64,000 bases of DNA, taken from NCBI RefSeq assembly GCF_011369485.1, contig NZ_VXCA01000017.1:62001-126000 (forward strand), read 5' to 3'. The position numbers were made by a program, and so were the translations under genes. Shown one piece after another: positions 45,201-56,141 of this stretch. The notes under the pieces are model-generated. The model was given only the letters and a program-made list of their open reading frames with translations, was not told where the DNA came from and searched no databases. Source of the DNA: Pseudomonas atagonensis (GTDB taxonomy: Bacteria; Pseudomonadota; Gammaproteobacteria; Pseudomonadales; Pseudomonadaceae). The stretch's first letter is position 1, and each line of letters begins with the position of its first letter.

Positions 45201-48200
45201 GTGCGCTTGTTCATCCGCGCCGAGCCGCGCCTGCGCCACATAATTGCGGTATTGCACCGGTGCCAGCAAATCAATGGGGGTGCCGTGCATGACGTCATTC
45301 ATTTCCGCGACCAGCACTTGCAACGCGGTGTGATCGAGGACGATATGGTGCATCAGGAGCATGCCGATCCAACGGTTGTGCGACCGATCTTCGGTGTAGG
45401 CAAAACGCATCAGCGGTGCGCGATTGAGGTTCAGACGATAGTGCCGTGGGTCGAAGCGCGCCTGCATCTGCGCCAGTACATCGCCGTCGAGCTCATCGGC
45501 ATCGACGCGTTCCAGCGCCAGCGGCGCCTCGCGCCAGACCACTTGCACCGCCTCTTCCAGCCCTTCCCAGACCACCCCGGTGCGCAAGATGTCGTGGCGT
45601 TCGATGACGCTGTTCAGGGCACGCACGAAGGTTTTGATCTGCGCCAGACCGTCGAAGGCGAATTGCGCCTGCAACACATACGGATCGCCGGCGTGGGTCG
45701 CCAGATGGTGATAGAGAATCCCCGCCTGCAACGGCGCCAGACCATAAATGTCCTGCACATTGGCAATGCCGCCGGGCACGCTGGCGATGACCCGATCGAT
45801 AGCGGCCTGATCAAGATTGGCCAGCGGCAACATGGCCGGCGTGATGCGTGTACAGCCGGGCTCGATGAGATTGTCCGGAACCACGATCGCCGGGGCATGG
45901 CCCAGAGTAGCCGCGAGTGCCGCCACGCTCGGCTGGCCGAACAGCACCCGCACATCACACTGCAAACCCTCCTGACGCATGCGCTCGATCAGCTTTACCG
46001 CCAGCAGCGAATGACCGCCGAGTTCGAAAAAATTGTCATGCCGGCCAACCTGCTCGACCCCGAGCAAGCGCTGCCAGATCCCGGCGATCAGGGTTTCCAC
46101 GGCACCGACCGGCGCTTCGAAACCACGTTGGGCAAAAGCCTCGCTGCCCGGTAGCGGCAAGGCTTTGCGGTCGAGTTTGCCGTTAGTGGTCAGCGGGAAA
46201 GCGTCCAGACGCACGAAAGCGCTCGGCACCATGTAGTCGGCCAGCGAAGCCAGCAGGTGATCACGCAATTGCGCCACATCCGGCGCGGCGCTTTCGTCAG
46301 CCAGCCAGTAGGCAACCAGACGCTGATCACCGGGGATGTCTTCGCGAGCGATGACCAGCGCTTCGCGCACGCCTTCGCAGGCACACAAACGTGCTTCGAT
46401 TTCGCCCAGCTCGATACGGAAACCGCGAATTTTCACTTGATCGTCGTTGCGCCCCAGATAGTCGAGGCTGCCGTCTGCGGCCCAGCGCGCAAGGTCGCCG
46501 GTCTTGTACAGGCGCGCCTCGGAGTGCGGGTTGAACGGATCGGCGATAAAGCGTTCGGCGGTCAGCGCTTCGCGATTCAGATAACCGCGCGCCACCCCGG
46601 CACCGCCGACGTACAACTCACCAATCACACCGACCGGCACCGGCTCGCGCTGCGCATCGAGCACGTACAACTGCAGGTCGGGGATGCGTACGCCAATCGG
46701 ACTGACGCCGACCCGATGCGCATCGGCGGCTTGCAGCGGTCGATAGGTCACGTGCACGGTGGTTTCGGTAATGCCGTACATGTTCACCAGCCGCGTACCG
46801 GCGTTGCCAACCCGTGCGTACCAGGGTTTAAGCATTCCCGGCTCCAGCGCTTCACCACCGAAAATCACTTCACGCAACGAGTGCTGCAACGGGCTGCGCG
46901 CCTGGGCGGCGATCAGTTGGCGGAACGCGCTCGGCGTCTGGTTGAGCACGGTCACACCGGTTTTGCACAGCAACGCATAGCAGTCATCCGGCGAACGACT
47001 GACGGCTTGCGGCACCAGCAACAACTGCCCGCCAAACGCTAGCGCGCCCCAGATTTCCCACACCGAAAAGTCGAACGCGAAGGAATGGAACAGCGCCCAG
47101 ATGTCTTGCTGGTTGAACTGAAACCAGTCGTGCGTGGCGCGGAACAGACGCGCAACATTGCGGTGTTCGACCATCACGCCTTTGGGTAACCCGGTGGAAC
47201 CGGAGGTGTAGATTACGTACGCCAGATGCGCCGCCGTCAGCTCGGCGATCTGCGGATTGCTGTCGAGTTCGACGTTGATGGCGGCGCTGTCGAGATCGAT
47301 CTGCGGCAGGTCGAGACCGGCCACACAGTCTTGCGTTGCCACATGCGTGAGCAGAGCCACCGGTGCGCTGTCCGTTAACGTGAAGCGGATTCTGTCGAGT
47401 GGATATGCCGGATCGATGGGCACATAACAGGCGCCAGCCTTGAGCACGCCGAGCAAGCCGATGATCATTTGCGGGCCACGCTCGACGCAGATGGCAACGC
47501 GGTCGTCAGGGCAGATATTCAGCGCCAGCAAATGGTGCGCGACCTGATTGGCGCGACGATTGAGCTCGCCGTAGCTGAGTGTCTGTCCGTCGAAAATCAG
47601 CGCTGTGGCGTCAGGTCGGGACTGAGCAAAAACTTCGAATTGCCGGTGGATCAACGGTGCGTCGGGGAACTGTGCCAGCGCTGAATTGACGCCGCGCAGC
47701 AGGTGCTCACGTTCGCTGGACGGAAGAATTTTCAGATCGTGCAGAGCCACATCGGGGGTGGCCTGCAGCGCCTCGGCCAGACTCTCCAGCGCCGTGCTCA
47801 GGTAAGCGGCCATGCGCTCGGCACCCAGAGCGGCATCGGCCAGCGCGGTGATACGCAAGTCGAGGCCGAGGTCATCGATGTTTATCGTCAGCGGATAGTT
47901 GGTGCGTTCACGGGCACCGAGCACTTGCACACCGGGGGCAATATCGACCACTTCGGCAACTTCTTCGACGCTGCTGTGCCGATAGTTGAGGATCGCGCTG
48001 AACAGCGGCGTCGGCACCGCGACCGCGCTGCAGCGTTGGGCCAAAGCCAGCGAAGCTTGTTCATGCGCCAACAGCGCGGTCAGTCGACGATGTGTGGCAA
48101 GCACGCCCGCACGTACGCTTTCAGCGCCGACGTCGACTCGCAGCGGCAAGGTATTGATGAACATCCCCAATGCCTGCTCGCCGCCCTCACCCGCGTCCAT

Positions 48201-49295
48201 CCGCCCCAGCAGCACGGTGCCGAACACCACCGCCGTGCGCCCGGACAACTGGCCGAGTACCCGTGCCAGCGCCAGATGCGTCAGGCTCGCTACGCTCACG
48301 CCAAGCTGCCGCGCCTGCTCGCGCAACTGCCGGCTCAAACGGCTGTCGAGCAGCAACGTGGCTTCTTCGATGGCGTGACCATCGCCCTGCACATCTTGCA
48401 AGCCACACGGCAGCGTCGGCTCGTCGATATCGGCGAGCATGTCGCGGAAAAACGCTTCCTGAGCCTGCTCATTGCCCTTACTGCGCGCCAAGGCCAAATG
48501 GTCGCGGTAGGGCACGGCGGCTGCCACCTGTGCGGTCTGCCCGAGCAGGAATGCCTGAATTTCCCGGCGCATCACATCCAGCGCAACGTGGTCCATGATC
48601 ATGTGATGAAACAGCAGTAGCGCCACCACGCGGCCCTGGGCAGGATCCTGCGCATACACCATACGCAGCAACGGCGCTCGCTGCATGTCGAGACGAAAGT
48701 GCTGCGGGTCGTGGCGTTCGAGCAGTTGTGCAAGCACGTCGGCGCCGCTATCGATGGTGATTTCCTGACACACCAGAGACGCGTCGCGCCAGACCACTTG
48801 CACCGCTTCATCGAGGTATTCCCAGACGAACGAGGTGCGCAAAATGTCATGACGCTTGACTACCCAGCGCAGTGCATCGGCGAAGCTATCCAGCCGCTCC
48901 TGGCTGTCAAACACAAAGCGCGCCTGGGAGATGTAGGGGTCGCCGGCAGCGGCCGAGAGATGGTGATAAAGCATGCCCTCCTGCAACGCGGACAGCGGAT
49001 AAATATCCTGCACATTCGCGGCGCCGCCCGGCACCGTGGCGACGATGCGGTCGACGGCCTCCTGACTCAGTTGCACCAGCGGCAGCATGTCCGGAGTGAT
49101 GCGGTATGCCGGACTCAGCCAGTCACCGCCGTGTTGGGCGACCAGTTCCAGCAGTTGTGCCTTGTGCACGGTGAGGCTATCCCACAACGCGTCGTCCAGC
49201 GCGTCGTCGCTGCCCAGAATGACCAGGTCTTCATCTTCCTGTTGAAGGCGGATCGCATGGGTGGAAATAACAGCCATCAGTTCACTGAAATGCAT
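36279..49295 (-). CDS. Lipopeptide NRPS B: modules 3-6
   Basis: A 4338-residue synthetase. The start at ATG 49295 gives an N-terminal TubC-like docking segment ([10 protein letters not shown]...) homologous to that of NRPS C; the open frame reaches 49610 but that extension has no family character and runs into NRPS A. Four C-A-T modules follow, with carrier serines near residues 1095, 2155, 3217 and 4295. Codes: module 3 DFWNIGMVHK (Thr), 4 and 5 DAWFLGNVVK (Leu), 6 DVWHMSLVDK (Ser). All four C domains (C3-C6) carry HH(L)xxxxGD near the N-terminus and HHxxxDH at the active site, the dual E/C signature, so residues 2-5 should be D. The C-terminus ends ERMEIVL. No thioesterase, as expected for a middle subunit. 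Confidence 0.95.
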   Translation of the reverse strand: MHFSELMAVISTHAIRLQQEDEDLVILGSDDALDDALWDSLTVHKAQLLELVAQHGGDWLSPAYRITPDMLPLVQLSQEAVDRIVATVPGGAANVQDIYPLSALQEGMLYHHLSAAAGDPYISQARFVFDSQERLDSFADALRWVVKRHDILRTSFVWEYLDEAVQVVWRDASLVCQEITIDSGADVLAQLLERHDPQHFRLDMQRAPLLRMVYAQDPAQGRVVALLLFHHMIMDHVALDVMRREIQAFLLGQTAQVAAAVPYRDHLALARSKGNEQAQEAFFRDMLADIDEPTLPCGLQDVQGDGHAIEEATLLLDSRLSRQLREQARQLGVSVASLTHLALARVLGQLSGRTAVVFGTVLLGRMDAGEGGEQALGMFINTLPLRVDVGAESVRAGVLATHRRLTALLAHEQASLALAQRCSAVAVPTPLFSAILNYRHSSVEEVAEVVDIAPGVQVLGARERTNYPLTINIDDLGLDLRITALADAALGAERMAAYLSTALESLAEALQATPDVALHDLKILPSSEREHLLRGVNSALAQFPDAPLIHRQFEVFAQSRPDATALIFDGQTLSYGELNRRANQVAHHLLALNICPDDRVAICVERGPQMIIGLLGVLKAGACYVPIDPAYPLDRIRFTLTDSAPVALLTHVATQDCVAGLDLPQIDLDSAAINVELDSNPQIAELTAAHLAYVIYTSGSTGLPKGVMVEHRNVARLFRATHDWFQFNQQDIWALFHSFAFDFSVWEIWGALAFGGQLLLVPQAVSRSPDDCYALLCKTGVTVLNQTPSAFRQLIAAQARSPLQHSLREVIFGGEALEPGMLKPWYARVGNAGTRLVNMYGITETTVHVTYRPLQAADAHRVGVSPIGVRIPDLQLYVLDAQREPVPVGVIGELYVGGAGVARGYLNREALTAERFIADPFNPHSEARLYKTGDLARWAADGSLDYLGRNDDQVKIRGFRIELGEIEARLCACEGVREALVIAREDIPGDQRLVAYWLADESAAPDVAQLRDHLLASLADYMVPSAFVRLDAFPLTTNGKLDRKALPLPGSEAFAQRGFEAPVGAVETLIAGIWQRLLGVEQVGRHDNFFELGGHSLLAVKLIERMRQEGLQCDVRVLFGQPSVAALAATLGHAPAIVVPDNLIEPGCTRITPAMLPLANLDQAAIDRVIASVPGGIANVQDIYGLAPLQAGILYHHLATHAGDPYVLQAQFAFDGLAQIKTFVRALNSVIERHDILRTGVVWEGLEEAVQVVWREAPLALERVDADELDGDVLAQMQARFDPRHYRLNLNRAPLMRFAYTEDRSHNRWIGMLLMHHIVLDHTALQVLVAEMNDVMHGTPIDLLAPVQYRNYVAQARLGADEQAHEAFFREMLADIHEPTVAFGVHDAHGDGSEIVDSHAAVDADLGLRLRAQSRRLGISVASLVHQAWAQVLARVCGQQEVVFGTVLLGRMQGGEGADRALGMFINTLPLRVSVGEGSVQDGVLATHARLAQLLGHEQASLALAQRCSGVAGSQALFSTLLNYRHSAPQPDAEMWQGVQVLSSRERSNYPLVVSVDDFGSGLRLSVQAVPQIDGVRVCDYLQTALSSLVAALESSPAMPLQQLSIVSAAERQRVLVGLNISGREFPAAQTVHRLFEAQVAARPEALATVQGEQQLSYGELNQQANRLAHHLIGLGVQVDDRVAVCLRRGPNLLVALLAILKAGAGYVPIDPDYPAERIAYLVQDSDPIAVLAQASTRHLLGAVPVIELDTIDWQHLPDSNPRLSRLTPDSLAYVIYTSGSTGQPKGVMVEHRTLENLVHWHAEAFDLHAGSHTASVAGCGFDAMAWEVWPALCVGATVHLPPPSIGNEHLDELLEWWRAQPLQVSFLPTPVAEYAFSRGLGHPTLRTLLIGGDKLRQFPREQTFAVINNYGPTEATVVATSGRVEPGQVLHIGRPIANAKVYLLDRQQQPVPVGVQGELYVGGAGVARGYLNRPELTAEHFLDDPFSDQPHARMYRTGDLARWLADGNIEYLGRNDDQVKLRGVRIEPGEIEAALRAHDAVQDCVVLVRDGRLVAWFTETRASEIADLHRHLQHCLPDTLVPAAYVRLDDLPLTAHGKLDRKALPDPDQHAWLSREYAAPQGAVEIALAQIWADVLKVEQIGRHDNFFELGGHSLLAVSLIERMRQVGLSADVRVLFNQPSLAALARALGGGREIDVPANLIPADCTYITPDMLTLTSLDQASIERIVATVPGGAANVQDIYPLAPLQEGILYHHLSAEQGDPYLLQSRLAFDSLERLQTFAEHLQQVIGRHDVLRTSVVWEGLPSPQQVVWREAQMVVQNVALAVQDGDILEQLHGRFDARHYRLDLTQAPLIRMVYAEDPSQQQVLAMVLFHHSILDHTAMDVIGREMHAMMFDQVDTLTPPMPYRNYVAQARLGANEQEHEAFFREMLGDIDEPTLPFGLHDVQGDGRGVEEALHPVDAGLNLRLREQARQVGVSPASLMHLAWAQVLGVLSGRRDVVFGTVLMGRMQGGAGADRTLGVFINTLPLRVDLSESVRAGVKATHARLTALLGHEHASLALAQRCSAMAGSAPLFSALLNYRHSAAEQQPHDGQGIWQGVRMLGGEERSNYPLTLSVDDLGEGFALDVLAVAEIGAQRICSYMHTALEHLVSALEQAPQRPLNRLPILSVAEYERLLVGFNQYSAAYPRGAMIHRLVEAQAEQQPDAVAVVQGAQQLTYGQLNQRANRLAHHLIGLGVLPDDRVAVCLRRSPDMLVALLAILKAGAGYVPVDPAYPQERIAYLLQDSSPMAMLVQASTRDLLGSGPVIDLDNATWQHLSEANPQLPTLTPAHLAYVIYTSGSTGEPKGVMVEHATLENLVHWHCEAFDLQAGSHTASVAGFGFDAMAWEVWPALCVGATLHLPPQSVSNEHLDDLLDWWRAQPLQVSFLPTPVAEYAFSRDLGHPTLRTLLIGGDTLRQFPRKQTFAVINNYGPTEATVVATSGAIEAGRPLHIGRPMANAKVYLLDEQQRPVPVGVTGELFVGGAGVARGYLNRPELSAERFLDDPFSDEPQARMYRTGDLARWLADGTIEYLGRNDDQVKLRGVRIELGEIEAALSRHAAVQDCVVLVRDGQLLAWFTERQSVEIEDLRSHLQAQLPPTLIPAAYVRLDSLPLTANGKLDRKALPEPDQSAWLSREYEAPKGAVEMTLAQLWAEVLQVERVGRHDNFFELGGHSLLAVTLIERMRQADLSTDVRVLFSQPTLAALAAAVGSGREVDVPANLIPADCTHITPDLLPLVQLDQASIERIVATVPGGAANVQDIYPLAPLQEGILYHHLSAAQGDPYLLQSCLAFDSLERLQAFAAALRQVMTRHDILRTSVVWQGLVAPVQVVWRYAQLPVQAVALEPAQGDAIDQLRARFDARHWRLELDQAPLMRLVYALDPANERVVAMLLFHHIAMDHTALSVVSDEMQAILQGDERLPLAAVPYRNYVAQTRLGVSEQAHEVFFREMLGDIDEPTLPFGLQDVHGDGNGIEEVCQPLPASVAQRLRSQARLLGVSVASLFHLAWAQVLAATSSQERVVFGTVLLGRMQGGAGADRGLGMFINTLPFRVDIDETDVRAGVKATHARLSALLAHEHASLALAQRCSGVAAPSPLFSAMLNYRHSDSEARSEARRQAWQGIESLAGEERTNYPLTLNVDDLGSGFQLTVMTPARIGATRISQFMQNALVALVDALQLTPRQALNRLTVLQDEERQALLFGLNDTGIDYDLQQTIHGMFEAQVLRTPQALAVVAGEQSLTYAQLNEHANRLARHLIRFGVQPDSRVAICVERSLEMVIGLLAINKAGGGYVPLDPAYPLERLACMLEDSGPVAVLVQGSTRELLGDIAVPVVNLDQNLWQSLPADNLQIPALTPQHTAYVIYTSGSTGQPKGVVNEHAAVVNRLLWMQDAYQLSAADSVLQKTPFSFDVSVWEFFWPLMTGARLVMARPGGHKDPQYLGEVIEAENITTLHFVPSMLEVFLANSDTDRSSGLRRVMCSGEALPGSLVRRFKLQLPDSELHNLYGPTEAAVDVTAWNCAGPIEHTPDNIPIGKPIANTRMYILDAQQQPVPQGVVGELYIGGVQVARGYLNRPQLTAERFLEDPFQPDGRMYRTGDVARYRPDGNIEYLGRNDDQVKIRGLRIEPGEIQARMTGIAGVQEAAVLAREDQPGDKRLVAYYTGERLEFDVLRSHLLEHLPDYMVPAVFVHLPALPLSPNGKLDRKALPAPDQSALKTREYEAPVGEVEITLARLWADLLNVERVGRHDHFFELGGHSLLAVSLIGRLRQEGMDADVRALFEQPTLAGYAAITERMEIVL

Positions 49296-49453
49296 GAGGT
49301 AACCTGCTGTAAATTCAAGAAAAGGAGCGCGCAGCAGCGAGTCCGTGCACGCGGCGCGCAGCCTGGAAAAACTAAAACATCGGGGCTTGGGAAGCTGACA
49401 TGGGAAGCGGGGACAATCCGCACTCCCCATGGGCTGCAACGCTTTGAATCCCC

Positions 49454-49474
49454 TGTAGGAGCTGCCGCAGGCTG
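49454..49474. repeat. REP-like palindromic element
   Basis: TGTAGGAGCTGCCGCAGGCT resembles the short REP repeats scattered between genes in P. fluorescens genomes (TGTAGGAGC..GGCT type). It lies just after the stop of NRPS A in the 184-bp gap before NRPS B. The assignment is from memory of the repeat family, not from a genome-wide count. Confidence 0.5.
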
Positions 49475-49479
49475 GATTC

Positions 49480-52400
49480 TCAGAGCCGGCGTTTGCGGTT
49501 GAGGCTAGGGATGGTGGTCTGCGGGATATCCAATTGCTCAGCCTGGCTGCGGGTGTTGGCCGCCAGTGCCGCCAGCGTCGGCTGGCTGAACAGCGTCCGC
49601 GCATCGACATGCAACCCGGCCTGACGCATACGTGCCACCAGGCTCACCGCCAGCAACGAATGCCCACCCAGCTCAAAGAAGTTGTCATGGCGCCCAACCT
49701 GCTCGACCTTGAGTACCAGCGCCCAGATCTGCGCCACCGCGCGTTCAACTTCGCCCTCGGGCGCCTCATAAGGACGGTTGAGCAGCGCTTCAACCCCAGG
49801 TTCGGGCAATGCCTTGCGATCGATTTTGTCGTTTGGCGTCAACGGCAGTGCCGCCAGCAGCACGTAAGCGCCAGGCACCATGAACTCCGGCAGACGCTCC
49901 AGCACATGCGCGCGCAATGTTTCAAGACTCGGCGCAGCCGCCCCGGCGCGCACGCTGTAATAAGCCACCAGACGCTCATCGCGCACCAGCACCACCGCTT
50001 CGCGAATGGCCGGGTATTCGAGCAGCCGCGCTTCAATCTCACCCGGCTCAAGCCGCACTCCGCGTAGCTTGACCTGAAAGTCATTGCGACCGAGGAACTG
50101 CAAATTGCCGTCATTGCCGTAACGCACCAGATCGCCAGTGCGATACAAGCGATCCCCGGCCACGAACGGGCTATCGATAAAGCGCTCGGCCTGCATCTGC
50201 GGCAGCCCCATGTAACCCCGCGCCACACCAATACCGCCAATGTGCAATTGCCCGCTGACACCGATTGGCACCGGTTGGTCGTGCGCATCGAGCACATACA
50301 GGCGGGTATTGCAGATAGCCTTGCCGATCGGCAATTCGATATGCGGCACCGGCATGTCCGGTTCGAGTGTCCATGCCGTGCTGTCGACGGTGGCTTCAGT
50401 CGGACCATAAACGTTGTGCAGACGCACCCACGGCAGGTGTCGGCGCACATCGCGGGCCAATGCCGCCGTGAGTTCGCCACCCCCACAGAAAATATCAGTG
50501 AGACTGCTGCACTCCCTGATGTCCTCCAGTTCCAGGAACTGCTGCAACAGTGCCGGCACGAACTGGACCACAGTGATGCGTTGCTGACGAATCACTTGCG
50601 CCAGATACGCCGGTTCACGGTGGCCACCCGGCCGTGCCAGCACCAGACGCACGCCGGCAGCCAGCGGCCAGAAGAACTCCCACACCGACCCGTCGAAACT
50701 GAACGGTGCTTTCTGCAACAACGCGGCGCCCGGGGTCGGCGGGCAGATCAGCGAGCCCCAATGCACCAGATTGCACAGGCCACGATGCTCCAGCATCACG
50801 CCTTTCGGCGTGCCAGTAGAGCCGGAGGTGTAGATCATGTAGGCCAGATTCTCGGCGCCGAGACCTGCCACCTGTGGATTAGCCTGCGGATGGTCCTGCC
50901 ACGCGCCGTCGTCGAGATCGACCAGCGTCACCCCGGGCTCGCCGAGCAGATCGCGCGTCGCGGCATGCACCAGCAACGCCACCGGGGCGCTGTCCTGCAA
51001 CATATAGCTGAGGCGTTGCAACGGATAATCAGGGTCAAGCGGCACGTAAGCACCGCCCGCCTTGAGAATACCCAGCAGACCGATAACCAGTTCAGGCCCT
51101 CGCTCGACGCAGATCGCCACCCGCGAATCCGGCCGTACACCCAAACCACGCAGGTGATGCGCCAAGCGATTGGCTTGCTCGTTCAACTGGCGAAAAGTCA
51201 GACGCTGCTCGGCAAATTGCACGGCGATCGCCTCTGGCTTGCGCTGTGCCTGTTGCTCGAACAGTGTGTGAATCGGCTGGTCCATCGGGCAATCAACGGC
51301 TGTCGCGTTGAACTCGATCAGCAGCCGTTGCAGTTCTTCTCGCGGCAAGATCGGCAGGCGATTCAGCGGCAGTTGCGGAGTGTCCTCCAACGCCTCTACC
51401 AAGCCTTCCAATGCCAATTGCACATAGGCGCAAATACGTTGTGCGCCAACGCTCGCTACGGTTCTTGCGGTCAAGCGAAAACTCGTGCCGAAATCATCGA
51501 CGCTCAAGGTGAACGGGTAATTGGTGCGTTCCTCGTTGGCCAGGGTTTCGATACCTTGCCAGGTTTGCCGCGAACCTTTTTGTTCGACGTCGTCGCTGTG
51601 CCGATAGTTGAGCAAGGCACTGAACAACGGTGACGGCGCGGCAACCCCACTGCAACGCTGGGCCAGCGCCAGTGACGCGTGTTCATGGCCGAGCAGTGCC
51701 GTCAGCCGTGCATGGGTGGACTTCACGCCCGCTCGGGCGCCCACGCCGACATCGACTCGCAGCGGCAAGGTGTTGATGAACACGCCCAACGCCCGGTCGG
51801 CCCCTGCGCCGCCCTGCATGCGGCCCATAAGCACCGTGCCGAACACAACACTTTGCTGGCCGCAAGTCGCCGCCAGCACTTGCGCCCAGGCGAGATGGAT
51901 CAGGCTGGCCACACTGACGCCGGACTGACGTGCCTGCTGCTGCACGCGCTGGTAGAGACCGGTCGCCAGCGTCTGCTCGGCCTCCTCGATATCGCTGCCG
52001 TCGCCCTGCACGTTCTGCAAGGCGAACGGTAAGGTCGGCTCGTCGATGCCGGCGAGCATCTCGCGGAAGAACGCCTCGTGTTCCTGCTCGCTGACACCCA
52101 ATCGCGTCTGCGCCACATAGTTTCGATACGGCACCGGTGTTGCCAGCGGTTGCGTGTGCCCCGAAAGGCTGGCGTGGATTTCTTCGCGCATCGCCTCCAG
52201 CGCGATGTGATCCATGACCAGGTGATGGAACAACAGGATGCCGACCACTCGGTCATGTGCCGGATCGCGAGCGTACATCAGGCGCAGCAACGGCGCCTGA
52301 CTGACATCGAGGCGATAACGCCGGGCGTCGAAGCGTTGGTGCAACTGATCGATGATCTCCCCATGTGCCGGATCGAATTCGATCTCCTGAAGCGGCAGGA

Positions 52401-55400
52401 TCGCCTCGCGCCAGACCACCTGCACCGGTGATGTCAGCCCCTCCCAGACCACGGCCGTGCGCAGGATGTCGTGCCTCGCCATGACTTGACGTAGCGCAAC
52501 GGCGAAGGCCTCGACTCGCTCGATGCTGTCGAACGCCAGCTGCGATTGCAGCAGATACGGATCGCCCTGCGCAGCGGTGATGTGGTGATAGAGGATGCCT
52601 TCCTGCAACGGCGCAAGCGGGTAAATGTCCTGCACATTGGCGGCACCGCCCGGTACCGTAGCGACGATGCGCTCGATCATCGCCTGATCCAGTTGCACCA
52701 GCGGCAAAAGATCGGGGGTGATGTGCGTGCAATCGACAGGAATGCGGTTAGCCGGTACCGCCACTTCGCGACCACTGCCTTCCGCCGCCGCCAACGCCGC
52801 GAGCGTCGGTTGGCTGAACAACACACGGACATCGCTGCTCATGCCGATCTGACGCATCCGTTCAATGAGGATCACGGCCATCAACGAATGGCCGCCCAGC
52901 TCGAAGAAATGGTCGTGGCGCCCTACTCGTTCAACCTGCAAGACTTCGGCCCAGATCTGCGCCAGAGCGATTTCGACGGCACCTTGCGGTGCTTCGTATT
53001 CACGCCGGATCAACGCGTCCGGCCCCGGCGCCGGCAACGACTGGCGGTCAAGCTTGCCATTGGCAGTCAGGGGCAAAGTTGCCAAGCGTACATAGGCCGC
53101 CGGCAGCATGGCGCTGGCCAGACGGGTTTTCAGGTGCGCATGCAGATCGCTGATTTCCACTGGTTCACGCTCGGTGAACCACGCCAGCAGTTGCCCGTCG
53201 CGCACCATCACTACGACGTCCTGCACGGCGTCATGGCTAGCGAGCGCGGCTTCGACCTCGCCCGGTTCGATGCGCACACCACGGATTTTCACTTGATCGT
53301 CGTTGCGCCCCAGATATTCGAGATTGCCGTCGGTACGCCAACGCGCGAGGTCACCCGTGCGATACAGGCGAGCATCCAGTTCAGCGCTGAATGGATCGCG
53401 TAAAAAACGCTCGGCGGTCAGCTCCGGACGATTGAGGTAACCCCGGGCAACACCGGCCCCACCGACGTACAACTCGCCAGTAACGCCTGGAGGCACTGGT
53501 CGTTGTTGCTCATCGAGCAAATACACCGTGGCGTTGCTCACCGGTTTGCCGATGTGCAGCAGCTGTCCCGCTTCGATTCTCCCGGACGTGGCGACCACCG
53601 TGGCCTCGGTCGGGCCGTAGTTGTTGATCACCTCGAAGGATTGCGCGCGGTTGAACTGGCGCAGTCGATCACCACCGATCAACAACGTGCGCAACGTCGG
53701 ATGTTGAAGGTTCTTGCCAAAGGCGTACTCGGCAATCGGCGTCGGTAGAAAACTCACGTCCAGCGGTTGCGCTTGCCACCAGTCGAGTAACGCGTCGAGG
53801 TCCTCATTGCCTTGACTGGCGGCTGGCAAATGCACGACCGCACCCACACACAGCGCCGGCCAGACCTCCCACGCCATCGCATCGAAACCGAAACCGGCCA
53901 GGCTTGAGGTGTGCTGGCCAGCGCTGAGGCCAAAGGCGTCACAATGCCAATCGATCAAGTTGCCTAACGTGCGGTGCTCGACCATGACCCCTTTGGGCAA
54001 ACCGGTGGAACCCGAGGTGTAAATCACATAAGCGAGGTTCGCAGGTGTCAGCCCAGGCACGAATGGATCGCTGAAATCGGCCACCGGCCAGGCGCGCTGA
54101 TCGAGTTCGATCACCGGTACTGGCAGCGTCGGCAACTGGCTGCGCAGATCAGTTTGCGTGAGCACCACCACTGGCTCACTGTCACCGAGCAGATAGCTCA
54201 GGCGTTCGACGGGATGTGCCGGATCAATCGGTACATAACCCGCGCCGGCCTTGAGGATCGCCACCAGCCCGACCAGCGTGTCGAGCCCGCGCCGGGCGAC
54301 GATGGCCACCCGATCATCAGGGCGAACACCAAGGCCGATCAGGTGATGAGCCAGGGCATTGGCCTGCCGGTTCAGTTCGGCATAAGTCAGCCGTTGCCCC
54401 TGACAGACTGCCGCCACCGCCTGCGGTCGTTCACGTGCCTGGGCCTCAATACGCTGATGCGTCGTCAGCCCTTGCGGATAATCGACGCCGGTTGCATTCC
54501 ACGCCTGCAACAACCGCGTCTCCGTCGGAGTACTCAAGTTGAAATCGGTGACCAACAGATCGAGGTTTTCCAACCCCTGTTCCAGGATCAACAACAAACG
54601 CTCGGCCAACGCCTGAATCTCATGTTCCTCGAAGTACGCTGTCCCGTAGACCAGGTGCAGCCAGGTCTTGTCACTGTGTCGATTGCCGCGTAAATGCAGG
54701 GACAACGGCATCGATTCGTGATGGTTGGAAACCATCACCTCGAAGCCCGACGCTTCACCGTATCGATAGTCGTGGTTGTCCAGCTCATACGAAACCGACA
54801 CTTCAAACAACTGTGAACGCCCCTCCCCCAACATGCCCAACGCGCGGTTCAATTCACTCAGGGAAAACCGCTGATGACGAAAGTCCTGCTTGAGATCTTC
54901 GCCGATCGCCTTGACCAGACCGCCGAACGACAAATCACGGCCGAAGCGCATGCGCATCGCACTGACCTGCGTGAACAGACCGATTGTGGACTTGAAGCGT
55001 GCACCGGAGCGATTGAGGATCGGTAACCCCACAACCCATTCGTCACGCTGCGTGGTGCGACTGAAATACACATGCAATGCCGCCAACAACACATGAAAAG
55101 CCGAAGCACCGCGTTGCATGGCGGTATCTTTCATCCGTTCATGCAGTAATTCAGGAAATGCCCGGACGTAAGCACAAGCCGGTGTCGCGCTCTGCCCGGC
55201 AGATTCGTGATAACGCGGATACAACAACGGCTCGGGCACGCTGCGGTACTTATCCAGCCAGTAGGCCTGGTCATTCACATACCGTGTCGAGCCACGATAC
55301 TGCGCATCTTCAGCAATAAAGTCCGCATAGGACGGTGCCGTCAGTGCTGGCTGCTGCCCCTCAAGCAGTGCGCTGTAATGCTCACCCACTGACTTGAACA

Positions 55401-55890
55401 GCAGCCCATAACCCCAGCCATCAAGGATCAGGTGATGGGTCTGGGCACTGAACCAATATCGATGCGGGCTCAACTTGATCAGGCAAAAACGCAAGAGTGG
55501 CTGGCCATCCAACGCATAAATTTCTTGCATCTGCTGTTCCAGCAGACTTTGAGCGGCCAACTGCGGGTCAGGATCTGCGGACAGATCGTGGATTGGCATC
55601 GCCACCGGAACCGTTTCAACAAAACGCTGCAATGGCAGCCCGCCCGCACCAGCGCCCGACAACAGAATTGTGCGCAGGGCATCGTTGGCGGCCACCACGC
55701 TTTCCAGCGCCGTTTGCATCAGCCGTGGCTCCACCGCTTCATTCAGATCAACGTATGCCCCGATGTTGTACAGGGGTGAATCGCCCATCCTTTGCTGGTC
55801 CAGCCAGATATCCCGTTGGGCGGCGGTCAGGGCAAACGTTCCTACGGGCGCGGACAGATCGTCCGCCGCGTTGGCAGAAATAGGCTGCAT
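49480..55890 (-). CDS. Lipopeptide NRPS A: initiating modules 1-2
   Basis: A 2136-residue synthetase; ATG 55890 follows AAGGA. Order: starter C (about 15-450, active site HHLILDGWG), A1 (490-900), T1 (Ser about 1002), C2 dual E/C (HHITAAQGD then HHLVMDH), A2 (1520-1990), T2 (Ser about 2077). A1 code DAWFLGNVVK means Leu. A2 code DGWQFGVVDK means Gln or Glu; it differs from module 11 mainly by Gln instead of Lys at the 278 position. The starter C domain should attach a beta-hydroxy fatty acid to Leu1, and C2 should epimerise Leu1. The C-terminal tail ends SLNRKRRL, a basic candidate docking tail. Two modules in the first gene match ArfA/ViscA/MassA. Confidence 0.95.
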   Translation of the reverse strand: MQPISANAADDLSAPVGTFALTAAQRDIWLDQQRMGDSPLYNIGAYVDLNEAVEPRLMQTALESVVAANDALRTILLSGAGAGGLPLQRFVETVPVAMPIHDLSADPDPQLAAQSLLEQQMQEIYALDGQPLLRFCLIKLSPHRYWFSAQTHHLILDGWGYGLLFKSVGEHYSALLEGQQPALTAPSYADFIAEDAQYRGSTRYVNDQAYWLDKYRSVPEPLLYPRYHESAGQSATPACAYVRAFPELLHERMKDTAMQRGASAFHVLLAALHVYFSRTTQRDEWVVGLPILNRSGARFKSTIGLFTQVSAMRMRFGRDLSFGGLVKAIGEDLKQDFRHQRFSLSELNRALGMLGEGRSQLFEVSVSYELDNHDYRYGEASGFEVMVSNHHESMPLSLHLRGNRHSDKTWLHLVYGTAYFEEHEIQALAERLLLILEQGLENLDLLVTDFNLSTPTETRLLQAWNATGVDYPQGLTTHQRIEAQARERPQAVAAVCQGQRLTYAELNRQANALAHHLIGLGVRPDDRVAIVARRGLDTLVGLVAILKAGAGYVPIDPAHPVERLSYLLGDSEPVVVLTQTDLRSQLPTLPVPVIELDQRAWPVADFSDPFVPGLTPANLAYVIYTSGSTGLPKGVMVEHRTLGNLIDWHCDAFGLSAGQHTSSLAGFGFDAMAWEVWPALCVGAVVHLPAASQGNEDLDALLDWWQAQPLDVSFLPTPIAEYAFGKNLQHPTLRTLLIGGDRLRQFNRAQSFEVINNYGPTEATVVATSGRIEAGQLLHIGKPVSNATVYLLDEQQRPVPPGVTGELYVGGAGVARGYLNRPELTAERFLRDPFSAELDARLYRTGDLARWRTDGNLEYLGRNDDQVKIRGVRIEPGEVEAALASHDAVQDVVVMVRDGQLLAWFTEREPVEISDLHAHLKTRLASAMLPAAYVRLATLPLTANGKLDRQSLPAPGPDALIRREYEAPQGAVEIALAQIWAEVLQVERVGRHDHFFELGGHSLMAVILIERMRQIGMSSDVRVLFSQPTLAALAAAEGSGREVAVPANRIPVDCTHITPDLLPLVQLDQAMIERIVATVPGGAANVQDIYPLAPLQEGILYHHITAAQGDPYLLQSQLAFDSIERVEAFAVALRQVMARHDILRTAVVWEGLTSPVQVVWREAILPLQEIEFDPAHGEIIDQLHQRFDARRYRLDVSQAPLLRLMYARDPAHDRVVGILLFHHLVMDHIALEAMREEIHASLSGHTQPLATPVPYRNYVAQTRLGVSEQEHEAFFREMLAGIDEPTLPFALQNVQGDGSDIEEAEQTLATGLYQRVQQQARQSGVSVASLIHLAWAQVLAATCGQQSVVFGTVLMGRMQGGAGADRALGVFINTLPLRVDVGVGARAGVKSTHARLTALLGHEHASLALAQRCSGVAAPSPLFSALLNYRHSDDVEQKGSRQTWQGIETLANEERTNYPFTLSVDDFGTSFRLTARTVASVGAQRICAYVQLALEGLVEALEDTPQLPLNRLPILPREELQRLLIEFNATAVDCPMDQPIHTLFEQQAQRKPEAIAVQFAEQRLTFRQLNEQANRLAHHLRGLGVRPDSRVAICVERGPELVIGLLGILKAGGAYVPLDPDYPLQRLSYMLQDSAPVALLVHAATRDLLGEPGVTLVDLDDGAWQDHPQANPQVAGLGAENLAYMIYTSGSTGTPKGVMLEHRGLCNLVHWGSLICPPTPGAALLQKAPFSFDGSVWEFFWPLAAGVRLVLARPGGHREPAYLAQVIRQQRITVVQFVPALLQQFLELEDIRECSSLTDIFCGGGELTAALARDVRRHLPWVRLHNVYGPTEATVDSTAWTLEPDMPVPHIELPIGKAICNTRLYVLDAHDQPVPIGVSGQLHIGGIGVARGYMGLPQMQAERFIDSPFVAGDRLYRTGDLVRYGNDGNLQFLGRNDFQVKLRGVRLEPGEIEARLLEYPAIREAVVLVRDERLVAYYSVRAGAAAPSLETLRAHVLERLPEFMVPGAYVLLAALPLTPNDKIDRKALPEPGVEALLNRPYEAPEGEVERAVAQIWALVLKVEQVGRHDNFFELGGHSLLAVSLVARMRQAGLHVDARTLFSQPTLAALAANTRSQAEQLDIPQTTIPSLNRKRRL

Positions 55891-56141
55891 AAGATCCTTC
55901 TCATGTGATTTTGCCCGTATTCAAGCATTGCCCCTGCTGCCTACATGACACCCGAAACCCGGACAACCGCCCCCCCGATGCACGCCTGAGTGCAATTGCT
56001 GGCCCGACTGCGCAGATCAATCTAAAAGTTCGGAGAGGAAATACTGAAAAGCTTGTAGGAAAAGAACCATATGCCAACGCCGCCATTGGCCCGCGCGTTG
56101 TCGATCAGGAATGACTGGTTCCCGGTTTCAAAGGGCTTGGG

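Noticed and set aside
49296..49610. N-terminal extension of NRPS B from 49610
   Set aside because: It overlaps the 3' end of NRPS A, has no docking or domain character, and ATG 49295 begins exactly at a docking segment homologous to that of NRPS C.
55905..56114. 69-codon open frame in the NRPS A/luxR promoter region
   Set aside because: No ribosome site, no recognisable sequence character, and it occupies regulatory DNA.
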